From: an uncultured Pseudorhodobacter sp.
Lineage (GTDB): Bacteria; Pseudomonadota; Alphaproteobacteria; Rhodobacterales; Rhodobacteraceae
Assembly: GCA_937910975.1 (NCBI GenBank)
Contig: CALEMZ010000032.1
Coordinates: forward strand, 1-12,333
DNA length: 12,333 nt
Direction of reading: 5' to 3'
Shown here: piece by piece, positions 7,336 through 12,333 of the stretch
How positions within the stretch are numbered: position 1 is the stretch's first letter
Layout: every line of letters starts with the position of its first letter
Translations under genes and position numbers: made by a program
Notes under the pieces: model-generated
The model's input: the letters and a program-made list of their open reading frames with translations, nothing else
What the model was told of the DNA's origin: nothing
Databases searched by the model: none

Positions 7336-8217
7336 ATGTCCTTGCAAAAAGCCACAAAGTTGAACCTTTCGGCGGGGATGGCCTCGGTGCTGGTCGCGGG
7401 GCTTCTGGTGGCGCTGAAACTTTGGGCGCTGGGGGAAACCGGGGCCTTGTCGGTGGCCGCCTCGCTGGCCGATAGTGCAATGGACCTGATGGTATCTCTG
7501 GGGGCCATGGCCGCTATTTTCTATGCCGCCCGCCCGCCTGATGATGACCATGTTTTTGGCCATAGCTCTGCCGAGGATCTGGCCGCACTTGGGCAATCGC
7601 TGTTCATCTTGATCTCGGCGGGGGTGATCACATGGGCCGCGATTCGTCGGCTGATCACGGCGCAGCCTGAACGGCTGAACGCCGAGGCCAGCGGCATCAT
7701 AGTCATGGTGATTTCAATTCTGCTCACGCTCGGGCTGATCTTGTGGCAAACCCGCGTGGCGCGGCTGACGGGCAATAAGGTGGTCAAGGCTGACAGGCTG
7801 CATTATCTGGGCGACCTTTTGCCCAACCTTGGCGCGATTGCCTCGCTCTGGGCTTCCAGCCGCTTTGGGCTGGTTCAGATCGACGCAGTGGTGGCGCTGG
7901 CGGCAGCGGGGATGCTGGCGATCGGTGCGCTGAAAATCGGGCGCGGGGCATGGGACGCGTTGATGGACCGGACCGCAGACCCCGAAATCATTAATGGCAT
8001 CGCGATATTGGCGCACAACTGGCCGGGGGTTGAGGGGTTTCATGACCTCAAGACCCGGATGGCGGGCAGCAAGGTTTTTGTGCATTTGCATATCGAGTTG
8101 GATGGCGACCTGACCCTGCGCGAGGCGCATGACATCGGGGCCGGGCTGCGCCGGACGATCCTTTTGGCCTATCCGCAAACCGATGTGATCATCCACAAAG
8201 ATGTCGCGCGGCGCTGA
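7336..8217 (+). CDS. FieF-type cation diffusion facilitator
   Basis: A 293-residue inner-membrane metal/proton antiporter of the CDF family that exports divalent cations such as Zn(II) or Fe(II). About six membrane segments are visible in residues 10-200, followed by a cytoplasmic metal-binding domain. The transport site matches FieF: Asp46 and Asp50 in ADSAMD, then His156 and Asp160 in HYLGD. The loop DDDHVFGHSSAEDLAALGQ (69-87) is also FieF-like. In the C-terminal domain His236, His252, His265, His287 and Asp289 correspond to the E. coli FieF metal sites with a constant offset of about four residues. All key ligands are present, so it should be active. The start at 7336 gives the standard length. 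A longer in-frame start at 7213 would overlap the SH3 gene. The ribosome site is weak, so translation may depend partly on the upstream gene. Confidence 0.93.
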   Translation: MSLQKATKLNLSAGMASVLVAGLLVALKLWALGETGALSVAASLADSAMDLMVSLGAMAAIFYAARPPDDDHVFGHSSAEDLAALGQSLFILISAGVITWAAIRRLITAQPERLNAEASGIIVMVISILLTLGLILWQTRVARLTGNKVVKADRLHYLGDLLPNLGAIASLWASSRFGLVQIDAVVALAAAGMLAIGALKIGRGAWDALMDRTADPEIINGIAILAHNWPGVEGFHDLKTRMAGSKVFVHLHIELDGDLTLREAHDIGAGLRRTILLAYPQTDVIIHKDVARR

Positions 8218-8362
8218 TTTTTGCCGTTATTCCGCCAGAGGCAAAGAAGGCTTTGATCCCAGCTTGTAACGCTGAACGCACCTCTTCATAGGGGGCAATA
8301 TGGCCAAAGGAACTTGCGACCCAAGAACGGGTAGTCCCGGAACTTTTTCGTGGCAAGAACAC
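8189..8362 (-). other. Unassigned convergent stretch with coding-like frame
   Basis: The 183 bp between the CDF transporter and the ABC permease hold no recognised gene. On the minus strand one frame, open from just inside the permease 3' end, could start at a GTG (8362) and run 57 residues. It includes SSFGHIAPYEEVRSALQAGI and KAFFASGG, which read like real protein rather than random translation. The start lacks a good ribosome site and the end overlaps the transporter gene. It may be a gene relic. I do not recognise the family. Confidence 0.25.
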
Positions 8363-8400
8363 CTGCTTCTGGAAGGCGTGCCCCTCGCATTCGTTTGGCT

Positions 8401-9171
8401 CTACGCCACCCGCGACGGCACCCGGTTTTCAAGCCAGCGAAAGGCCAGCACGATAAGGCCCGTGACGATCATATAGACCACCGCCAGCAACAACAGCGGC
8501 TCGTAAACAATAAACGTATCTTGCCGCACGCGAGAGGCCACGGCGTAAATATCAACCACGGTGATGGTGGCCACCAAGGGCGTTGCTTTCAGTTGCAGCA
8601 CGGTTTCGCCGCCCAAGGTCGGCAGGGCGCGCTGAATGGCCAGCGGCAGCCAGATGCGGCGCAAGATGGTCAGGCGCGGCATGCCCATGGCCTTTGCCGC
8701 CTCCAACTGCCCGCCCGGAACCCCTTTGAACGCGCCGCGCATCACCTCGCCCTCATAGCCCGCAAAGCTGATGGTCAAGGCAAATACCGCATAGGGCCAG
8801 GCTTGGCGCAGATAGGGCCAAAGCTCTGACTGCCGGATTGCCGGGAATTGCGGAAAAAGAGAGCCCAGCCCGTAATAAAGCAGCCAAAGCTGCAACAGCA
8901 GCGGCGTACCACGGATCACAGTGCAAAACGCTTTGGCGGGGGCTGCCAGATACCAAGGGCCAGCAGCTTGTGCGAGGCCCAGCGGGATCGCCAGCAAGAA
9001 GCCAAAGAAAGTGGTGACCACCAGCAGCCAAAGCGTTTGCCAAATGCCCTGCCCTATTAACGGCAGGTATTTGGGCAACCAATCCCAGCGCAGATAGATC
9101 GCACATAACATCACAATCACGGCCCCAATGGCCGCCATGACGATGCGATGCGTTTGCCAAAACCCGCTCAT
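8401..9171 (-). CDS. Polar amino-acid ABC transporter permease (HisM-like)
   Basis: A 256-residue inner-membrane permease of the HisMQ/GlnP family, one of two that form the import channel. Hydrophobic segments lie at about 8-27, 44-66, 80-102, 127-147, 195-213 and 225-247. The cytoplasmic EAA loop that docks the ATPase reads QLEAAKAMGMP (155-165). VIRGTPLLLQLWLLYYG (85-101) is characteristic of this subfamily. The start at 9171 is chosen because its ATGA overlaps the stop of the upstream permease, the standard coupling for such pairs. An in-frame start at 9210 would add 13 charged residues inside that gene. It is the last gene of the importer operon. Permeases do not reveal the substrate, but the linked binding protein points to a basic amino acid or opine-like ligand. 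Confidence 0.93.
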   Translation of the reverse strand: MSGFWQTHRIVMAAIGAVIVMLCAIYLRWDWLPKYLPLIGQGIWQTLWLLVVTTFFGFLLAIPLGLAQAAGPWYLAAPAKAFCTVIRGTPLLLQLWLLYYGLGSLFPQFPAIRQSELWPYLRQAWPYAVFALTISFAGYEGEVMRGAFKGVPGGQLEAAKAMGMPRLTILRRIWLPLAIQRALPTLGGETVLQLKATPLVATITVVDIYAVASRVRQDTFIVYEPLLLLAVVYMIVTGLIVLAFRWLENRVPSRVA

Positions 9172-9911
9172 GACCCAGCCCCGCCGTCGCGTTGGCCGCG
9201 CCGGGCCCATTTCTCAATCCGGCCGAAAGCCACGCCGGATATCAGCGTGACAAGCAGGTAAAGCACACCCGCTGCCAGAAAAAAGGTCATGAAAGCTTTG
9301 GTAGATGAGGCCGCTTGCCGGGTTTGCAGCGTGAGTTCGGCAAAGCCGACGATGGCCAGAAGCGCGGTGTCTTTGGTGGCAATCAGCCACAGGTTGGCCA
9401 GCCCCGGAATGGCGTTGGACAACATCAAGGGCAACGTGATGCGCCACGCGGCTTTCAAGGGAGGCATGCCCATGGCCCTTGCCGCCTCAAGCTGGCCTGT
9501 GGGCACGGCGAGGATTGCGCCACGGATCACCTCTATCGAATAGGCACCCTGCACCACCCCCAGCACCGCAATGCCCGCAACCACGCCCGAGATTTGCACC
9601 CGCGCATAGCCCATCGCCACAAGCCCTTGGTTCACAAGGTCTGTCACCGCGAAATAGAGGATCAGGATCAGCACCAGTTCCGGCACGGCGCGCACCACGG
9701 TGGTATAGACCGCCAGCAGATCGCGTGTGACAGGGCCACCATGCAGCTTGCCAAAGGCCCCGGCAGTGCCGATCACCAGCCCCAGCGCATAGGCCCCGAG
9801 CGCGATCTGGATCGAGTTGCCCAGACCGCGCACGAGGTTTGCCCCCCAACCCGGCGGCTCCCATGCCAGCAGGGCGAGGGTTGGAAACGCCTCAAGCAGC
9901 GTTTCCAACAT
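9168..9911 (-). CDS. Polar amino-acid ABC transporter permease (HisQ-like)
   Basis: A 247-residue inner-membrane permease, the HisQ-like partner of the downstream permease. It has about five hydrophobic segments and the family signature VVRAVPELVLILILYF (72-87). The EAA loop is QLEAARAMGMP (140-150), almost identical to that of its partner, including at DNA level. The start lies 3 bp after the binding-protein stop, and its own stop overlaps the next start (ATGA), so all three membrane-associated products should be translated together. With the ATPase and binding protein it would form a type I importer with two different permease subunits. No key motif is missing. Confidence 0.93.
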   Translation of the reverse strand: MLETLLEAFPTLALLAWEPPGWGANLVRGLGNSIQIALGAYALGLVIGTAGAFGKLHGGPVTRDLLAVYTTVVRAVPELVLILILYFAVTDLVNQGLVAMGYARVQISGVVAGIAVLGVVQGAYSIEVIRGAILAVPTGQLEAARAMGMPPLKAAWRITLPLMLSNAIPGLANLWLIATKDTALLAIVGFAELTLQTRQAASSTKAFMTFFLAAGVLYLLVTLISGVAFGRIEKWARRGQRDGGAGS

Positions 9912-9914
9912 GGA

Positions 9915-10676
9915 TTAGCCGCCGTAGATCGAGGAGGCGAAGTAAGGCGCGGAAACCTTGTCATAGGTGCCATCAGCAATAATCTTGGCAATGCCCGCGT
10001 TAAACTTGGCTTTCAGCGCATCATCGCCTTTGCGCACACCAACGCCCACGCCAAGGCCAAGGATCGCCTGATCGTCGGCCACAGCGCCTACGTTTTCACA
10101 ACAAGCGCCGGTGTCGGATTTCAGGAAATCGTCCAGCGCGATGCTGTCGGCCTGCGTCGCGTCAATGCGGCCTGCCACGAGGTCTTGGTTGGCCTCATCC
10201 TGGGTTTGGTACAGCTTGATTTCGGCACCCGCAAAATGGGTCTGGGCGTAATCTTGATGCACGGTGGACACCTGAACGCCAAGAATTTTGCCCGCCAACC
10301 CCTCAGCGGTGGGCGTGATGCCCGAACCTTTGGCGGCCACGATCACGGTTGGCGTGTTGTAGTATTTATCCGAGAAATCAATTGTCTGCATACGATCCGC
10401 AGTGATCGACATGGAGGCCATGATCGCATCAATCTGGCCCGAGGTCAGCGAAGGGATGATGCCATCCCATGCCACCGGGGTGATAACGCAATCCAGTTCG
10501 GCGGCAGCACAAACCGCGCCGATCAGGTCCACTTCCCAGCCGATCCAATTGCCGGCGGCATCGGGAGAGGCGAAGGGCGGATAGGGTTCGGCGGCGATGC
10601 CCACTTTGACAGGTTCGGCCATTGCGGCGGTGCCAAGGGCCAGTGCGGCCAGCGTTGTCAGCAGAATATTTTTCAT
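9915..10676 (-). CDS. Periplasmic amino-acid-binding protein of ABC importer
   Basis: A 253-residue solute-binding protein of the polar amino-acid family (HisJ/ArgT/NocT type). The signal peptide is residues 1-20, with cleavage after AMA. It would capture its ligand in the periplasm and deliver it to the two permeases. Expected ligand contacts are present: Glu30 and Tyr32 in AAEPYPPF, the SMSITADR segment with Ser88, Ser90 and the carboxylate-binding Arg95, and an aspartate around 172 in AGRIDATQAD. Cys56 and Cys63 fit the conserved disulfide. A further CC pair at 192-193 is less usual. GWEVDL and AWDGIIPSL resemble basic-amino-acid and opine binders, so arginine, ornithine, lysine or an opine is the best guess. 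GGGA lies 6-7 nt before the ATG. It is preceded by a hairpin that may raise its mRNA level over the ATPase. Confidence 0.92.
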   Translation of the reverse strand: MKNILLTTLAALALGTAAMAEPVKVGIAAEPYPPFASPDAAGNWIGWEVDLIGAVCAAAELDCVITPVAWDGIIPSLTSGQIDAIMASMSITADRMQTIDFSDKYYNTPTVIVAAKGSGITPTAEGLAGKILGVQVSTVHQDYAQTHFAGAEIKLYQTQDEANQDLVAGRIDATQADSIALDDFLKSDTGACCENVGAVADDQAILGLGVGVGVRKGDDALKAKFNAGIAKIIADGTYDKVSAPYFASSIYGG

Positions 10677-10705
10677 GGTGGTTCCCTTTGTTGTTGGTCT
10701 GTTTT

Positions 10706-10719
10706 TCGGGTTTTCCCGA
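10706..10719 (-). repeat. Intercistronic hairpin before binding-protein gene
   Basis: On the transcribed minus strand TCGGG, AAAA, CCCGA forms a 5-bp stem with a 4-nt loop in the 74-bp gap between the ATPase and binding-protein genes. It has no T-run on this strand, so it is more likely an mRNA-stabilising or processing stem than a terminator. Such stems often raise binding-protein levels in ABC operons. Confidence 0.4.
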
Positions 10720-10750
10720 TATTTGGTTGGCGGTTATTCCCGGGCCAGTC

Positions 10751-11548
10751 TTAGCCGACGGTCTTCAAGAACTGTTGCAGGCGTTCAGATTGCGGATTGC
10801 CGAAAAGCGTTTCGGGTGGCCCTTCTTCTTCCACCTGCCCATTGTGCAGATAGATCACGTGGCTGGCCACTTCGCGGGCGAATTTCATTTCATGGGTGAC
10901 GAGGATCATGGTGCGCCCCTCGGCGGCGAGATCACGGATCACGCCCAGCACTTCGCCCACCAGTTCCGGGTCAAGCGCGGAAGTCGGTTCGTCAAACAGC
11001 ATGGCGCGCGGTTCAATCGCCAGCGCGCGGGCGATGGCGGCGCGTTGTTGTTGGCCACCCGACATGAAGGCTGGGTAGGTGTCGGCCTTTTCGGCCAGAC
11101 CCACGCGATCCAGCAGGGCCTTGGCGCGCTCAATCGCTCGGGCCTTGGGGATGCTCAGCACATGGACCGGCACCTCGATCAGGTTTTCCAGCACGGTCTT
11201 ATGGCTCCACAGATTGAACTGTTGAAAGACCATGCCAAGGCTTTGGCGCAGATGTTCGATTTGCTTGCGGTTGGCGGGGCTGCCATCGGGGCGCAGCGCC
11301 ACCTCTTCGCCGCCGATCACGATGCGGCCAGAGGTTGGGGTTTCCAGAAAGTTGATGCAGCGCAGCATGGTGGATTTGCCTGAGCCAGAGCCGCCGATAA
11401 TCGCCACCACATCGCCTTGCCGCGCTGTCAGATTCACGCCTTTCAGCACCTCCAGCGAACCGAAGGATTTGTGCAGCTCTTCGATGCGGATCGCCTCGGG
11501 CTGCGCCGCTGCTGCGGCAGGGTCTGTCTGTTCGGCCTGTGCTTTCAT
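10751..11548 (-). CDS. Polar amino-acid ABC transporter ATP-binding protein
   Basis: A 265-residue ATPase of the HisP/GlnQ family that powers the importer from the cytoplasmic face. All catalytic motifs are intact: Walker A GGSGSGKST (52-60), the Q-loop around Gln109-Gln110 in VFQQFNLW, signature SGGQQQ (163-168), Walker B MLFDE (183-187), the SALD D-loop (190-193) and switch His219 in VTHE. An Ala/Gln-rich stretch of about 18 residues precedes the domain, slightly longer than usual. It is the first gene of the importer operon, transcribed from the divergent promoter region shared with the TetR gene. The ATG is the first in frame. Its nearest Shine-Dalgarno (AGGA at 11567-11564) is about 15 nt away, too far to be ideal, and better serves a tiny reading frame that ends on this ATG. 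Confidence 0.95.
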   Translation of the reverse strand: MKAQAEQTDPAAAAAQPEAIRIEELHKSFGSLEVLKGVNLTARQGDVVAIIGGSGSGKSTMLRCINFLETPTSGRIVIGGEEVALRPDGSPANRKQIEHLRQSLGMVFQQFNLWSHKTVLENLIEVPVHVLSIPKARAIERAKALLDRVGLAEKADTYPAFMSGGQQQRAAIARALAIEPRAMLFDEPTSALDPELVGEVLGVIRDLAAEGRTMILVTHEMKFAREVASHVIYLHNGQVEEEGPPETLFGNPQSERLQQFLKTVG

Positions 11549-11556
11549 CGCGCCAT
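11545..11556 (-). other. Candidate minimal upstream ORF (Met-Ala-Arg)
   Basis: On the minus strand AGGA (11567-11564) is followed 7 nt later by ATG (11556-11554), then GCG, CGA and TGA. The TGA overlaps the ATPase ATG as ATGA. Two more ATG triplets precede it in the same frame. Ribosomes could load here and reinitiate on the ATPase gene. This is seen in the sequence, but function is not shown. Confidence 0.35.
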
Positions 11557-11593
11557 CATCATTTCCTGATTGCAGTTAGCCAGCCATCTGGTA

Positions 11594-11599
11594 ATTATG
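11594..11599 (-). promoter_or_regulatory. -10-like box for the ABC importer operon
   Basis: On the minus strand the hexamer is CATAAT, five of six matches to TATAAT. It would place the transcript start about 38 nt before the ATPase ATG. The -35 position (TCAATC) is poor, so the promoter may be weak or use another determinant. It lies wholly inside the left part of the inverted repeat. Confidence 0.45.
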
Positions 11600-11605
11600 C
11601 AAGCG

Positions 11606-11611
11606 TATAAT
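11606..11611 (+). promoter_or_regulatory. -10 box for the TetR-aminotransferase operon
   Basis: A perfect TATAAT hexamer lies inside the right part of the inverted repeat. It predicts a transcript start near 11618 and a leader of about 16 nt before the GTG. No good -35 is found 17 bp upstream. Confidence 0.5.
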
Positions 11612-11620
11612 TACCAGATT

Positions 11621-11628
11621 GAGAGGGG
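11621..11628 (+). promoter_or_regulatory. Ribosome binding site deciding the TetR start
   Basis: GAGAGGGG lies 5 nt before GTG 11634 and so selects it over the in-frame TTG at 11619, which would leave this site inside the coding region. Confidence 0.65.
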
Positions 11629-11633
11629 CCGAT

Positions 11634-12281
11634 GTGACCGGGGATCGCCGCAAATTCAGCCGCCAGAACGAAGATCAACGCCGCGCGGCGTTGATCGCGG
11701 CTGCGGTGGAGCTGATTTCCGACGGCGGGCCGGGTGCGGCTACCGTGCGGGCAATTGCAGCACGGGCTGGCGTGACGCCGGGGCTGATCCGCCATTACTT
11801 CGCCACCAAGGAGGCGCTGACGCGGGCGGCCTATACCCAAGTCATGGGGGGGATGATCGAGGCGAGCCTTGCGGTTGTGGCCAAGGCGCCCCAGCACCCC
11901 GAGGCGCGGCTGGCGGTCTTTGTGACCTCATCCTTGCGACCGCCTGTGGTGGACCCGCAGGCCATGGGGCTTTGGGCCGGGTTCTTGCACCAGATGCGGC
12001 GCGACACGGAAATGCGCGCGGCGCATGAGGCAAGCTATCTGCACTACCGCGACCTGTTGCAGGGGCTGATTAGCGCGTTGCCACGCGAAGCGGATGCAGC
12101 CCGGTTGCGGGCCGACGCGATTGCCTGCAACGCGGTGATTGACGGCTTGTGGCTGGAAGGCTCCGCGCTGCCCGAAACGTTTGAGCCGGGCGAGTTGGAG
12201 CGGATAGGCCTGCGCTCTGTGGCGGCCATATTGGGCGTAGATTTGGTGGCAGCAATGCCGGATGAAGGGGCGAGTGCATGA
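11634..12281 (+). CDS. TetR-family regulator, BetI-like
   Basis: A 215-residue cytoplasmic DNA-binding regulator, usually dimeric. The N-terminal helix-turn-helix is at about 38-57, TVRAIAARAGVTPGLIRHYF, followed by the family-typical ATKEAL. The C-terminal part resembles the BetI group (TetR_C_6 type), with LWAGFLHQ (113-120) and AVIDGLWLEGS (167-177). Family members are mostly repressors released by a small ligand. The adjacent perfect palindrome over both -10 boxes suggests it represses its own operon and the divergent importer. The effector could be the imported amino acid or a product of it. The GTG start is supported by a strong ribosome site. Its TGA overlaps the next gene's ATG, so the two are coupled. 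BetI-like here describes domain similarity; no choline genes are present. Confidence 0.9.
   Translation: MTGDRRKFSRQNEDQRRAALIAAAVELISDGGPGAATVRAIAARAGVTPGLIRHYFATKEALTRAAYTQVMGGMIEASLAVVAKAPQHPEARLAVFVTSSLRPPVVDPQAMGLWAGFLHQMRRDTEMRAAHEASYLHYRDLLQGLISALPREADAARLRADAIACNAVIDGLWLEGSALPETFEPGELERIGLRSVAAILGVDLVAAMPDEGASA
12264..12270 (+). promoter_or_regulatory. Ribosome binding site of the aminotransferase-like gene
   Basis: GAAGGGG lies 7 nt before ATG 12278, within the end of the TetR gene. It supports the ATGA-coupled start. Confidence 0.6.
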
Positions 12282-12333
12282 GATATGCAGCGATTACCAA
12301 GCGATTGGCCGGACTTGGCGGTGCAAAATGGGC
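12278..12333 (+). CDS. Aminotransferase-like gene, 5' end only
   Basis: Only the first 18 codons are in the window, beginning MRYAAITKRLAGLGGAKW. The pattern I-T-x-R-L-A-x-L-G-x-x-K-W is typical of the N-terminus of class I/II PLP-dependent aminotransferases (aspartate aminotransferase fold type I), which usually run about 390 residues. The start overlaps the TetR stop as ATGA and has a good ribosome site, so it belongs to the TetR operon. An aminotransferase next to an amino-acid importer and its regulator fits import followed by transamination. The catalytic lysine and all active-site residues lie beyond the edge, so the call rests on a short N-terminal match. Confidence 0.6.
   Translation, partial: MRYAAITKRLAGLGGAKW

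Larger units (their letters stand above)
11586..11619. promoter_or_regulatory. Inverted-repeat operator between ABC operon and TetR gene
   Basis: ATCTGGTAATTAT (11586-11598) and its exact reverse complement ATAATTACCAGAT (11607-11619) are separated by the 8-bp spacer GCAAGCGT. The repeat is AT-rich in a GC-rich region and lies 14 bp before the TetR GTG, inside an 85-bp divergent intergenic region. It covers -10-like boxes facing both ways, so a bound dimer would block both promoters. TetR proteins typically bind such palindromes next to their own gene, making the adjacent regulator the likely partner. Confidence 0.8.

Noticed and set aside
8328..8348. CGGG-TAGT-CCCG followed by TTTTT as a terminator for the cation transporter
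   Set aside because: The stem is only 4 bp and the T-run starts 4 nt after it, too weak to call as an intrinsic terminator.
8678..9494. A near-identical 32-bp stretch at 8678-8709 and 9463-9494
   Set aside because: This is the conserved EAA loop of the two paralogous permeases (LEAAKAMGMP and LEAARAMGMP), so it is coding similarity and not a separate repeat.
9315..10754. A 479-codon open frame on the plus strand
   Set aside because: It is antisense to a permease and the binding-protein gene, both intact. Its composition is Gly/His/Arg-rich with no domain or signal peptide.
1..12333. CRISPR array, tRNA, insertion sequence, attachment site or replication origin
   Set aside because: No regularly spaced repeats, tRNA-like cloverleaf, transposase motif, terminal inverted repeats with target duplication, or origin-like boxes were seen on either strand.

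Overview
The window is GC-rich chromosomal DNA, most likely from an alphaproteobacterium of the Rhodobacteraceae/Roseobacter type. This is an inference from gene content, codon use and short gene spacing; no rRNA or tRNA is present to test it. There is no insertion sequence, phage gene, tRNA or CRISPR array. The genes form four units.

Unit 1 (21-5473, + strand) is a catabolic operon. It encodes a glutamine-synthetase-family ligase, an aldehyde dehydrogenase, an iron-dependent alcohol dehydrogenase and a DadA-like FAD amino-acid oxidoreductase. The ligase lacks the glutamate that glutamine synthetase uses to handle ammonium, so it probably joins glutamate to an organic amine. With the two dehydrogenases next to it, the best reading is gamma-glutamylation of an amino alcohol (ethanolamine or alaninol type), oxidation of the alcohol to aldehyde and then acid, release of an amino acid, and its oxidation by the flavoprotein. 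The hydrolase for the release step is not in the window. A broken VOC (glyoxalase-fold) gene lies between the ligase and the aldehyde dehydrogenase.

Unit 2 (5609-8217) starts with a D-2-hydroxyacid dehydrogenase on the - strand that faces unit 1. Divergent from it are an exported SH3-domain protein and a FieF-type cation diffusion facilitator on the + strand. The dehydrogenase has glycine where this family normally has a catalytic glutamate.

Unit 3 (8401-11548, - strand) is a complete polar amino-acid ABC importer, transcribed in the order ATPase, periplasmic binding protein, permease, permease. Unit 4 (11634 to the window end, + strand) is a BetI-like TetR regulator translationally coupled to the start of an aminotransferase-like gene.

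Units 3 and 4 diverge from an 85-bp region holding a perfect 13-bp inverted repeat with an 8-bp spacer. The repeat overlaps -10-like boxes facing both ways. This is the clearest regulatory signal in the window and suggests that the TetR protein controls both the importer and its own operon. Importer, regulator and aminotransferase look like one uptake-and-transamination module.
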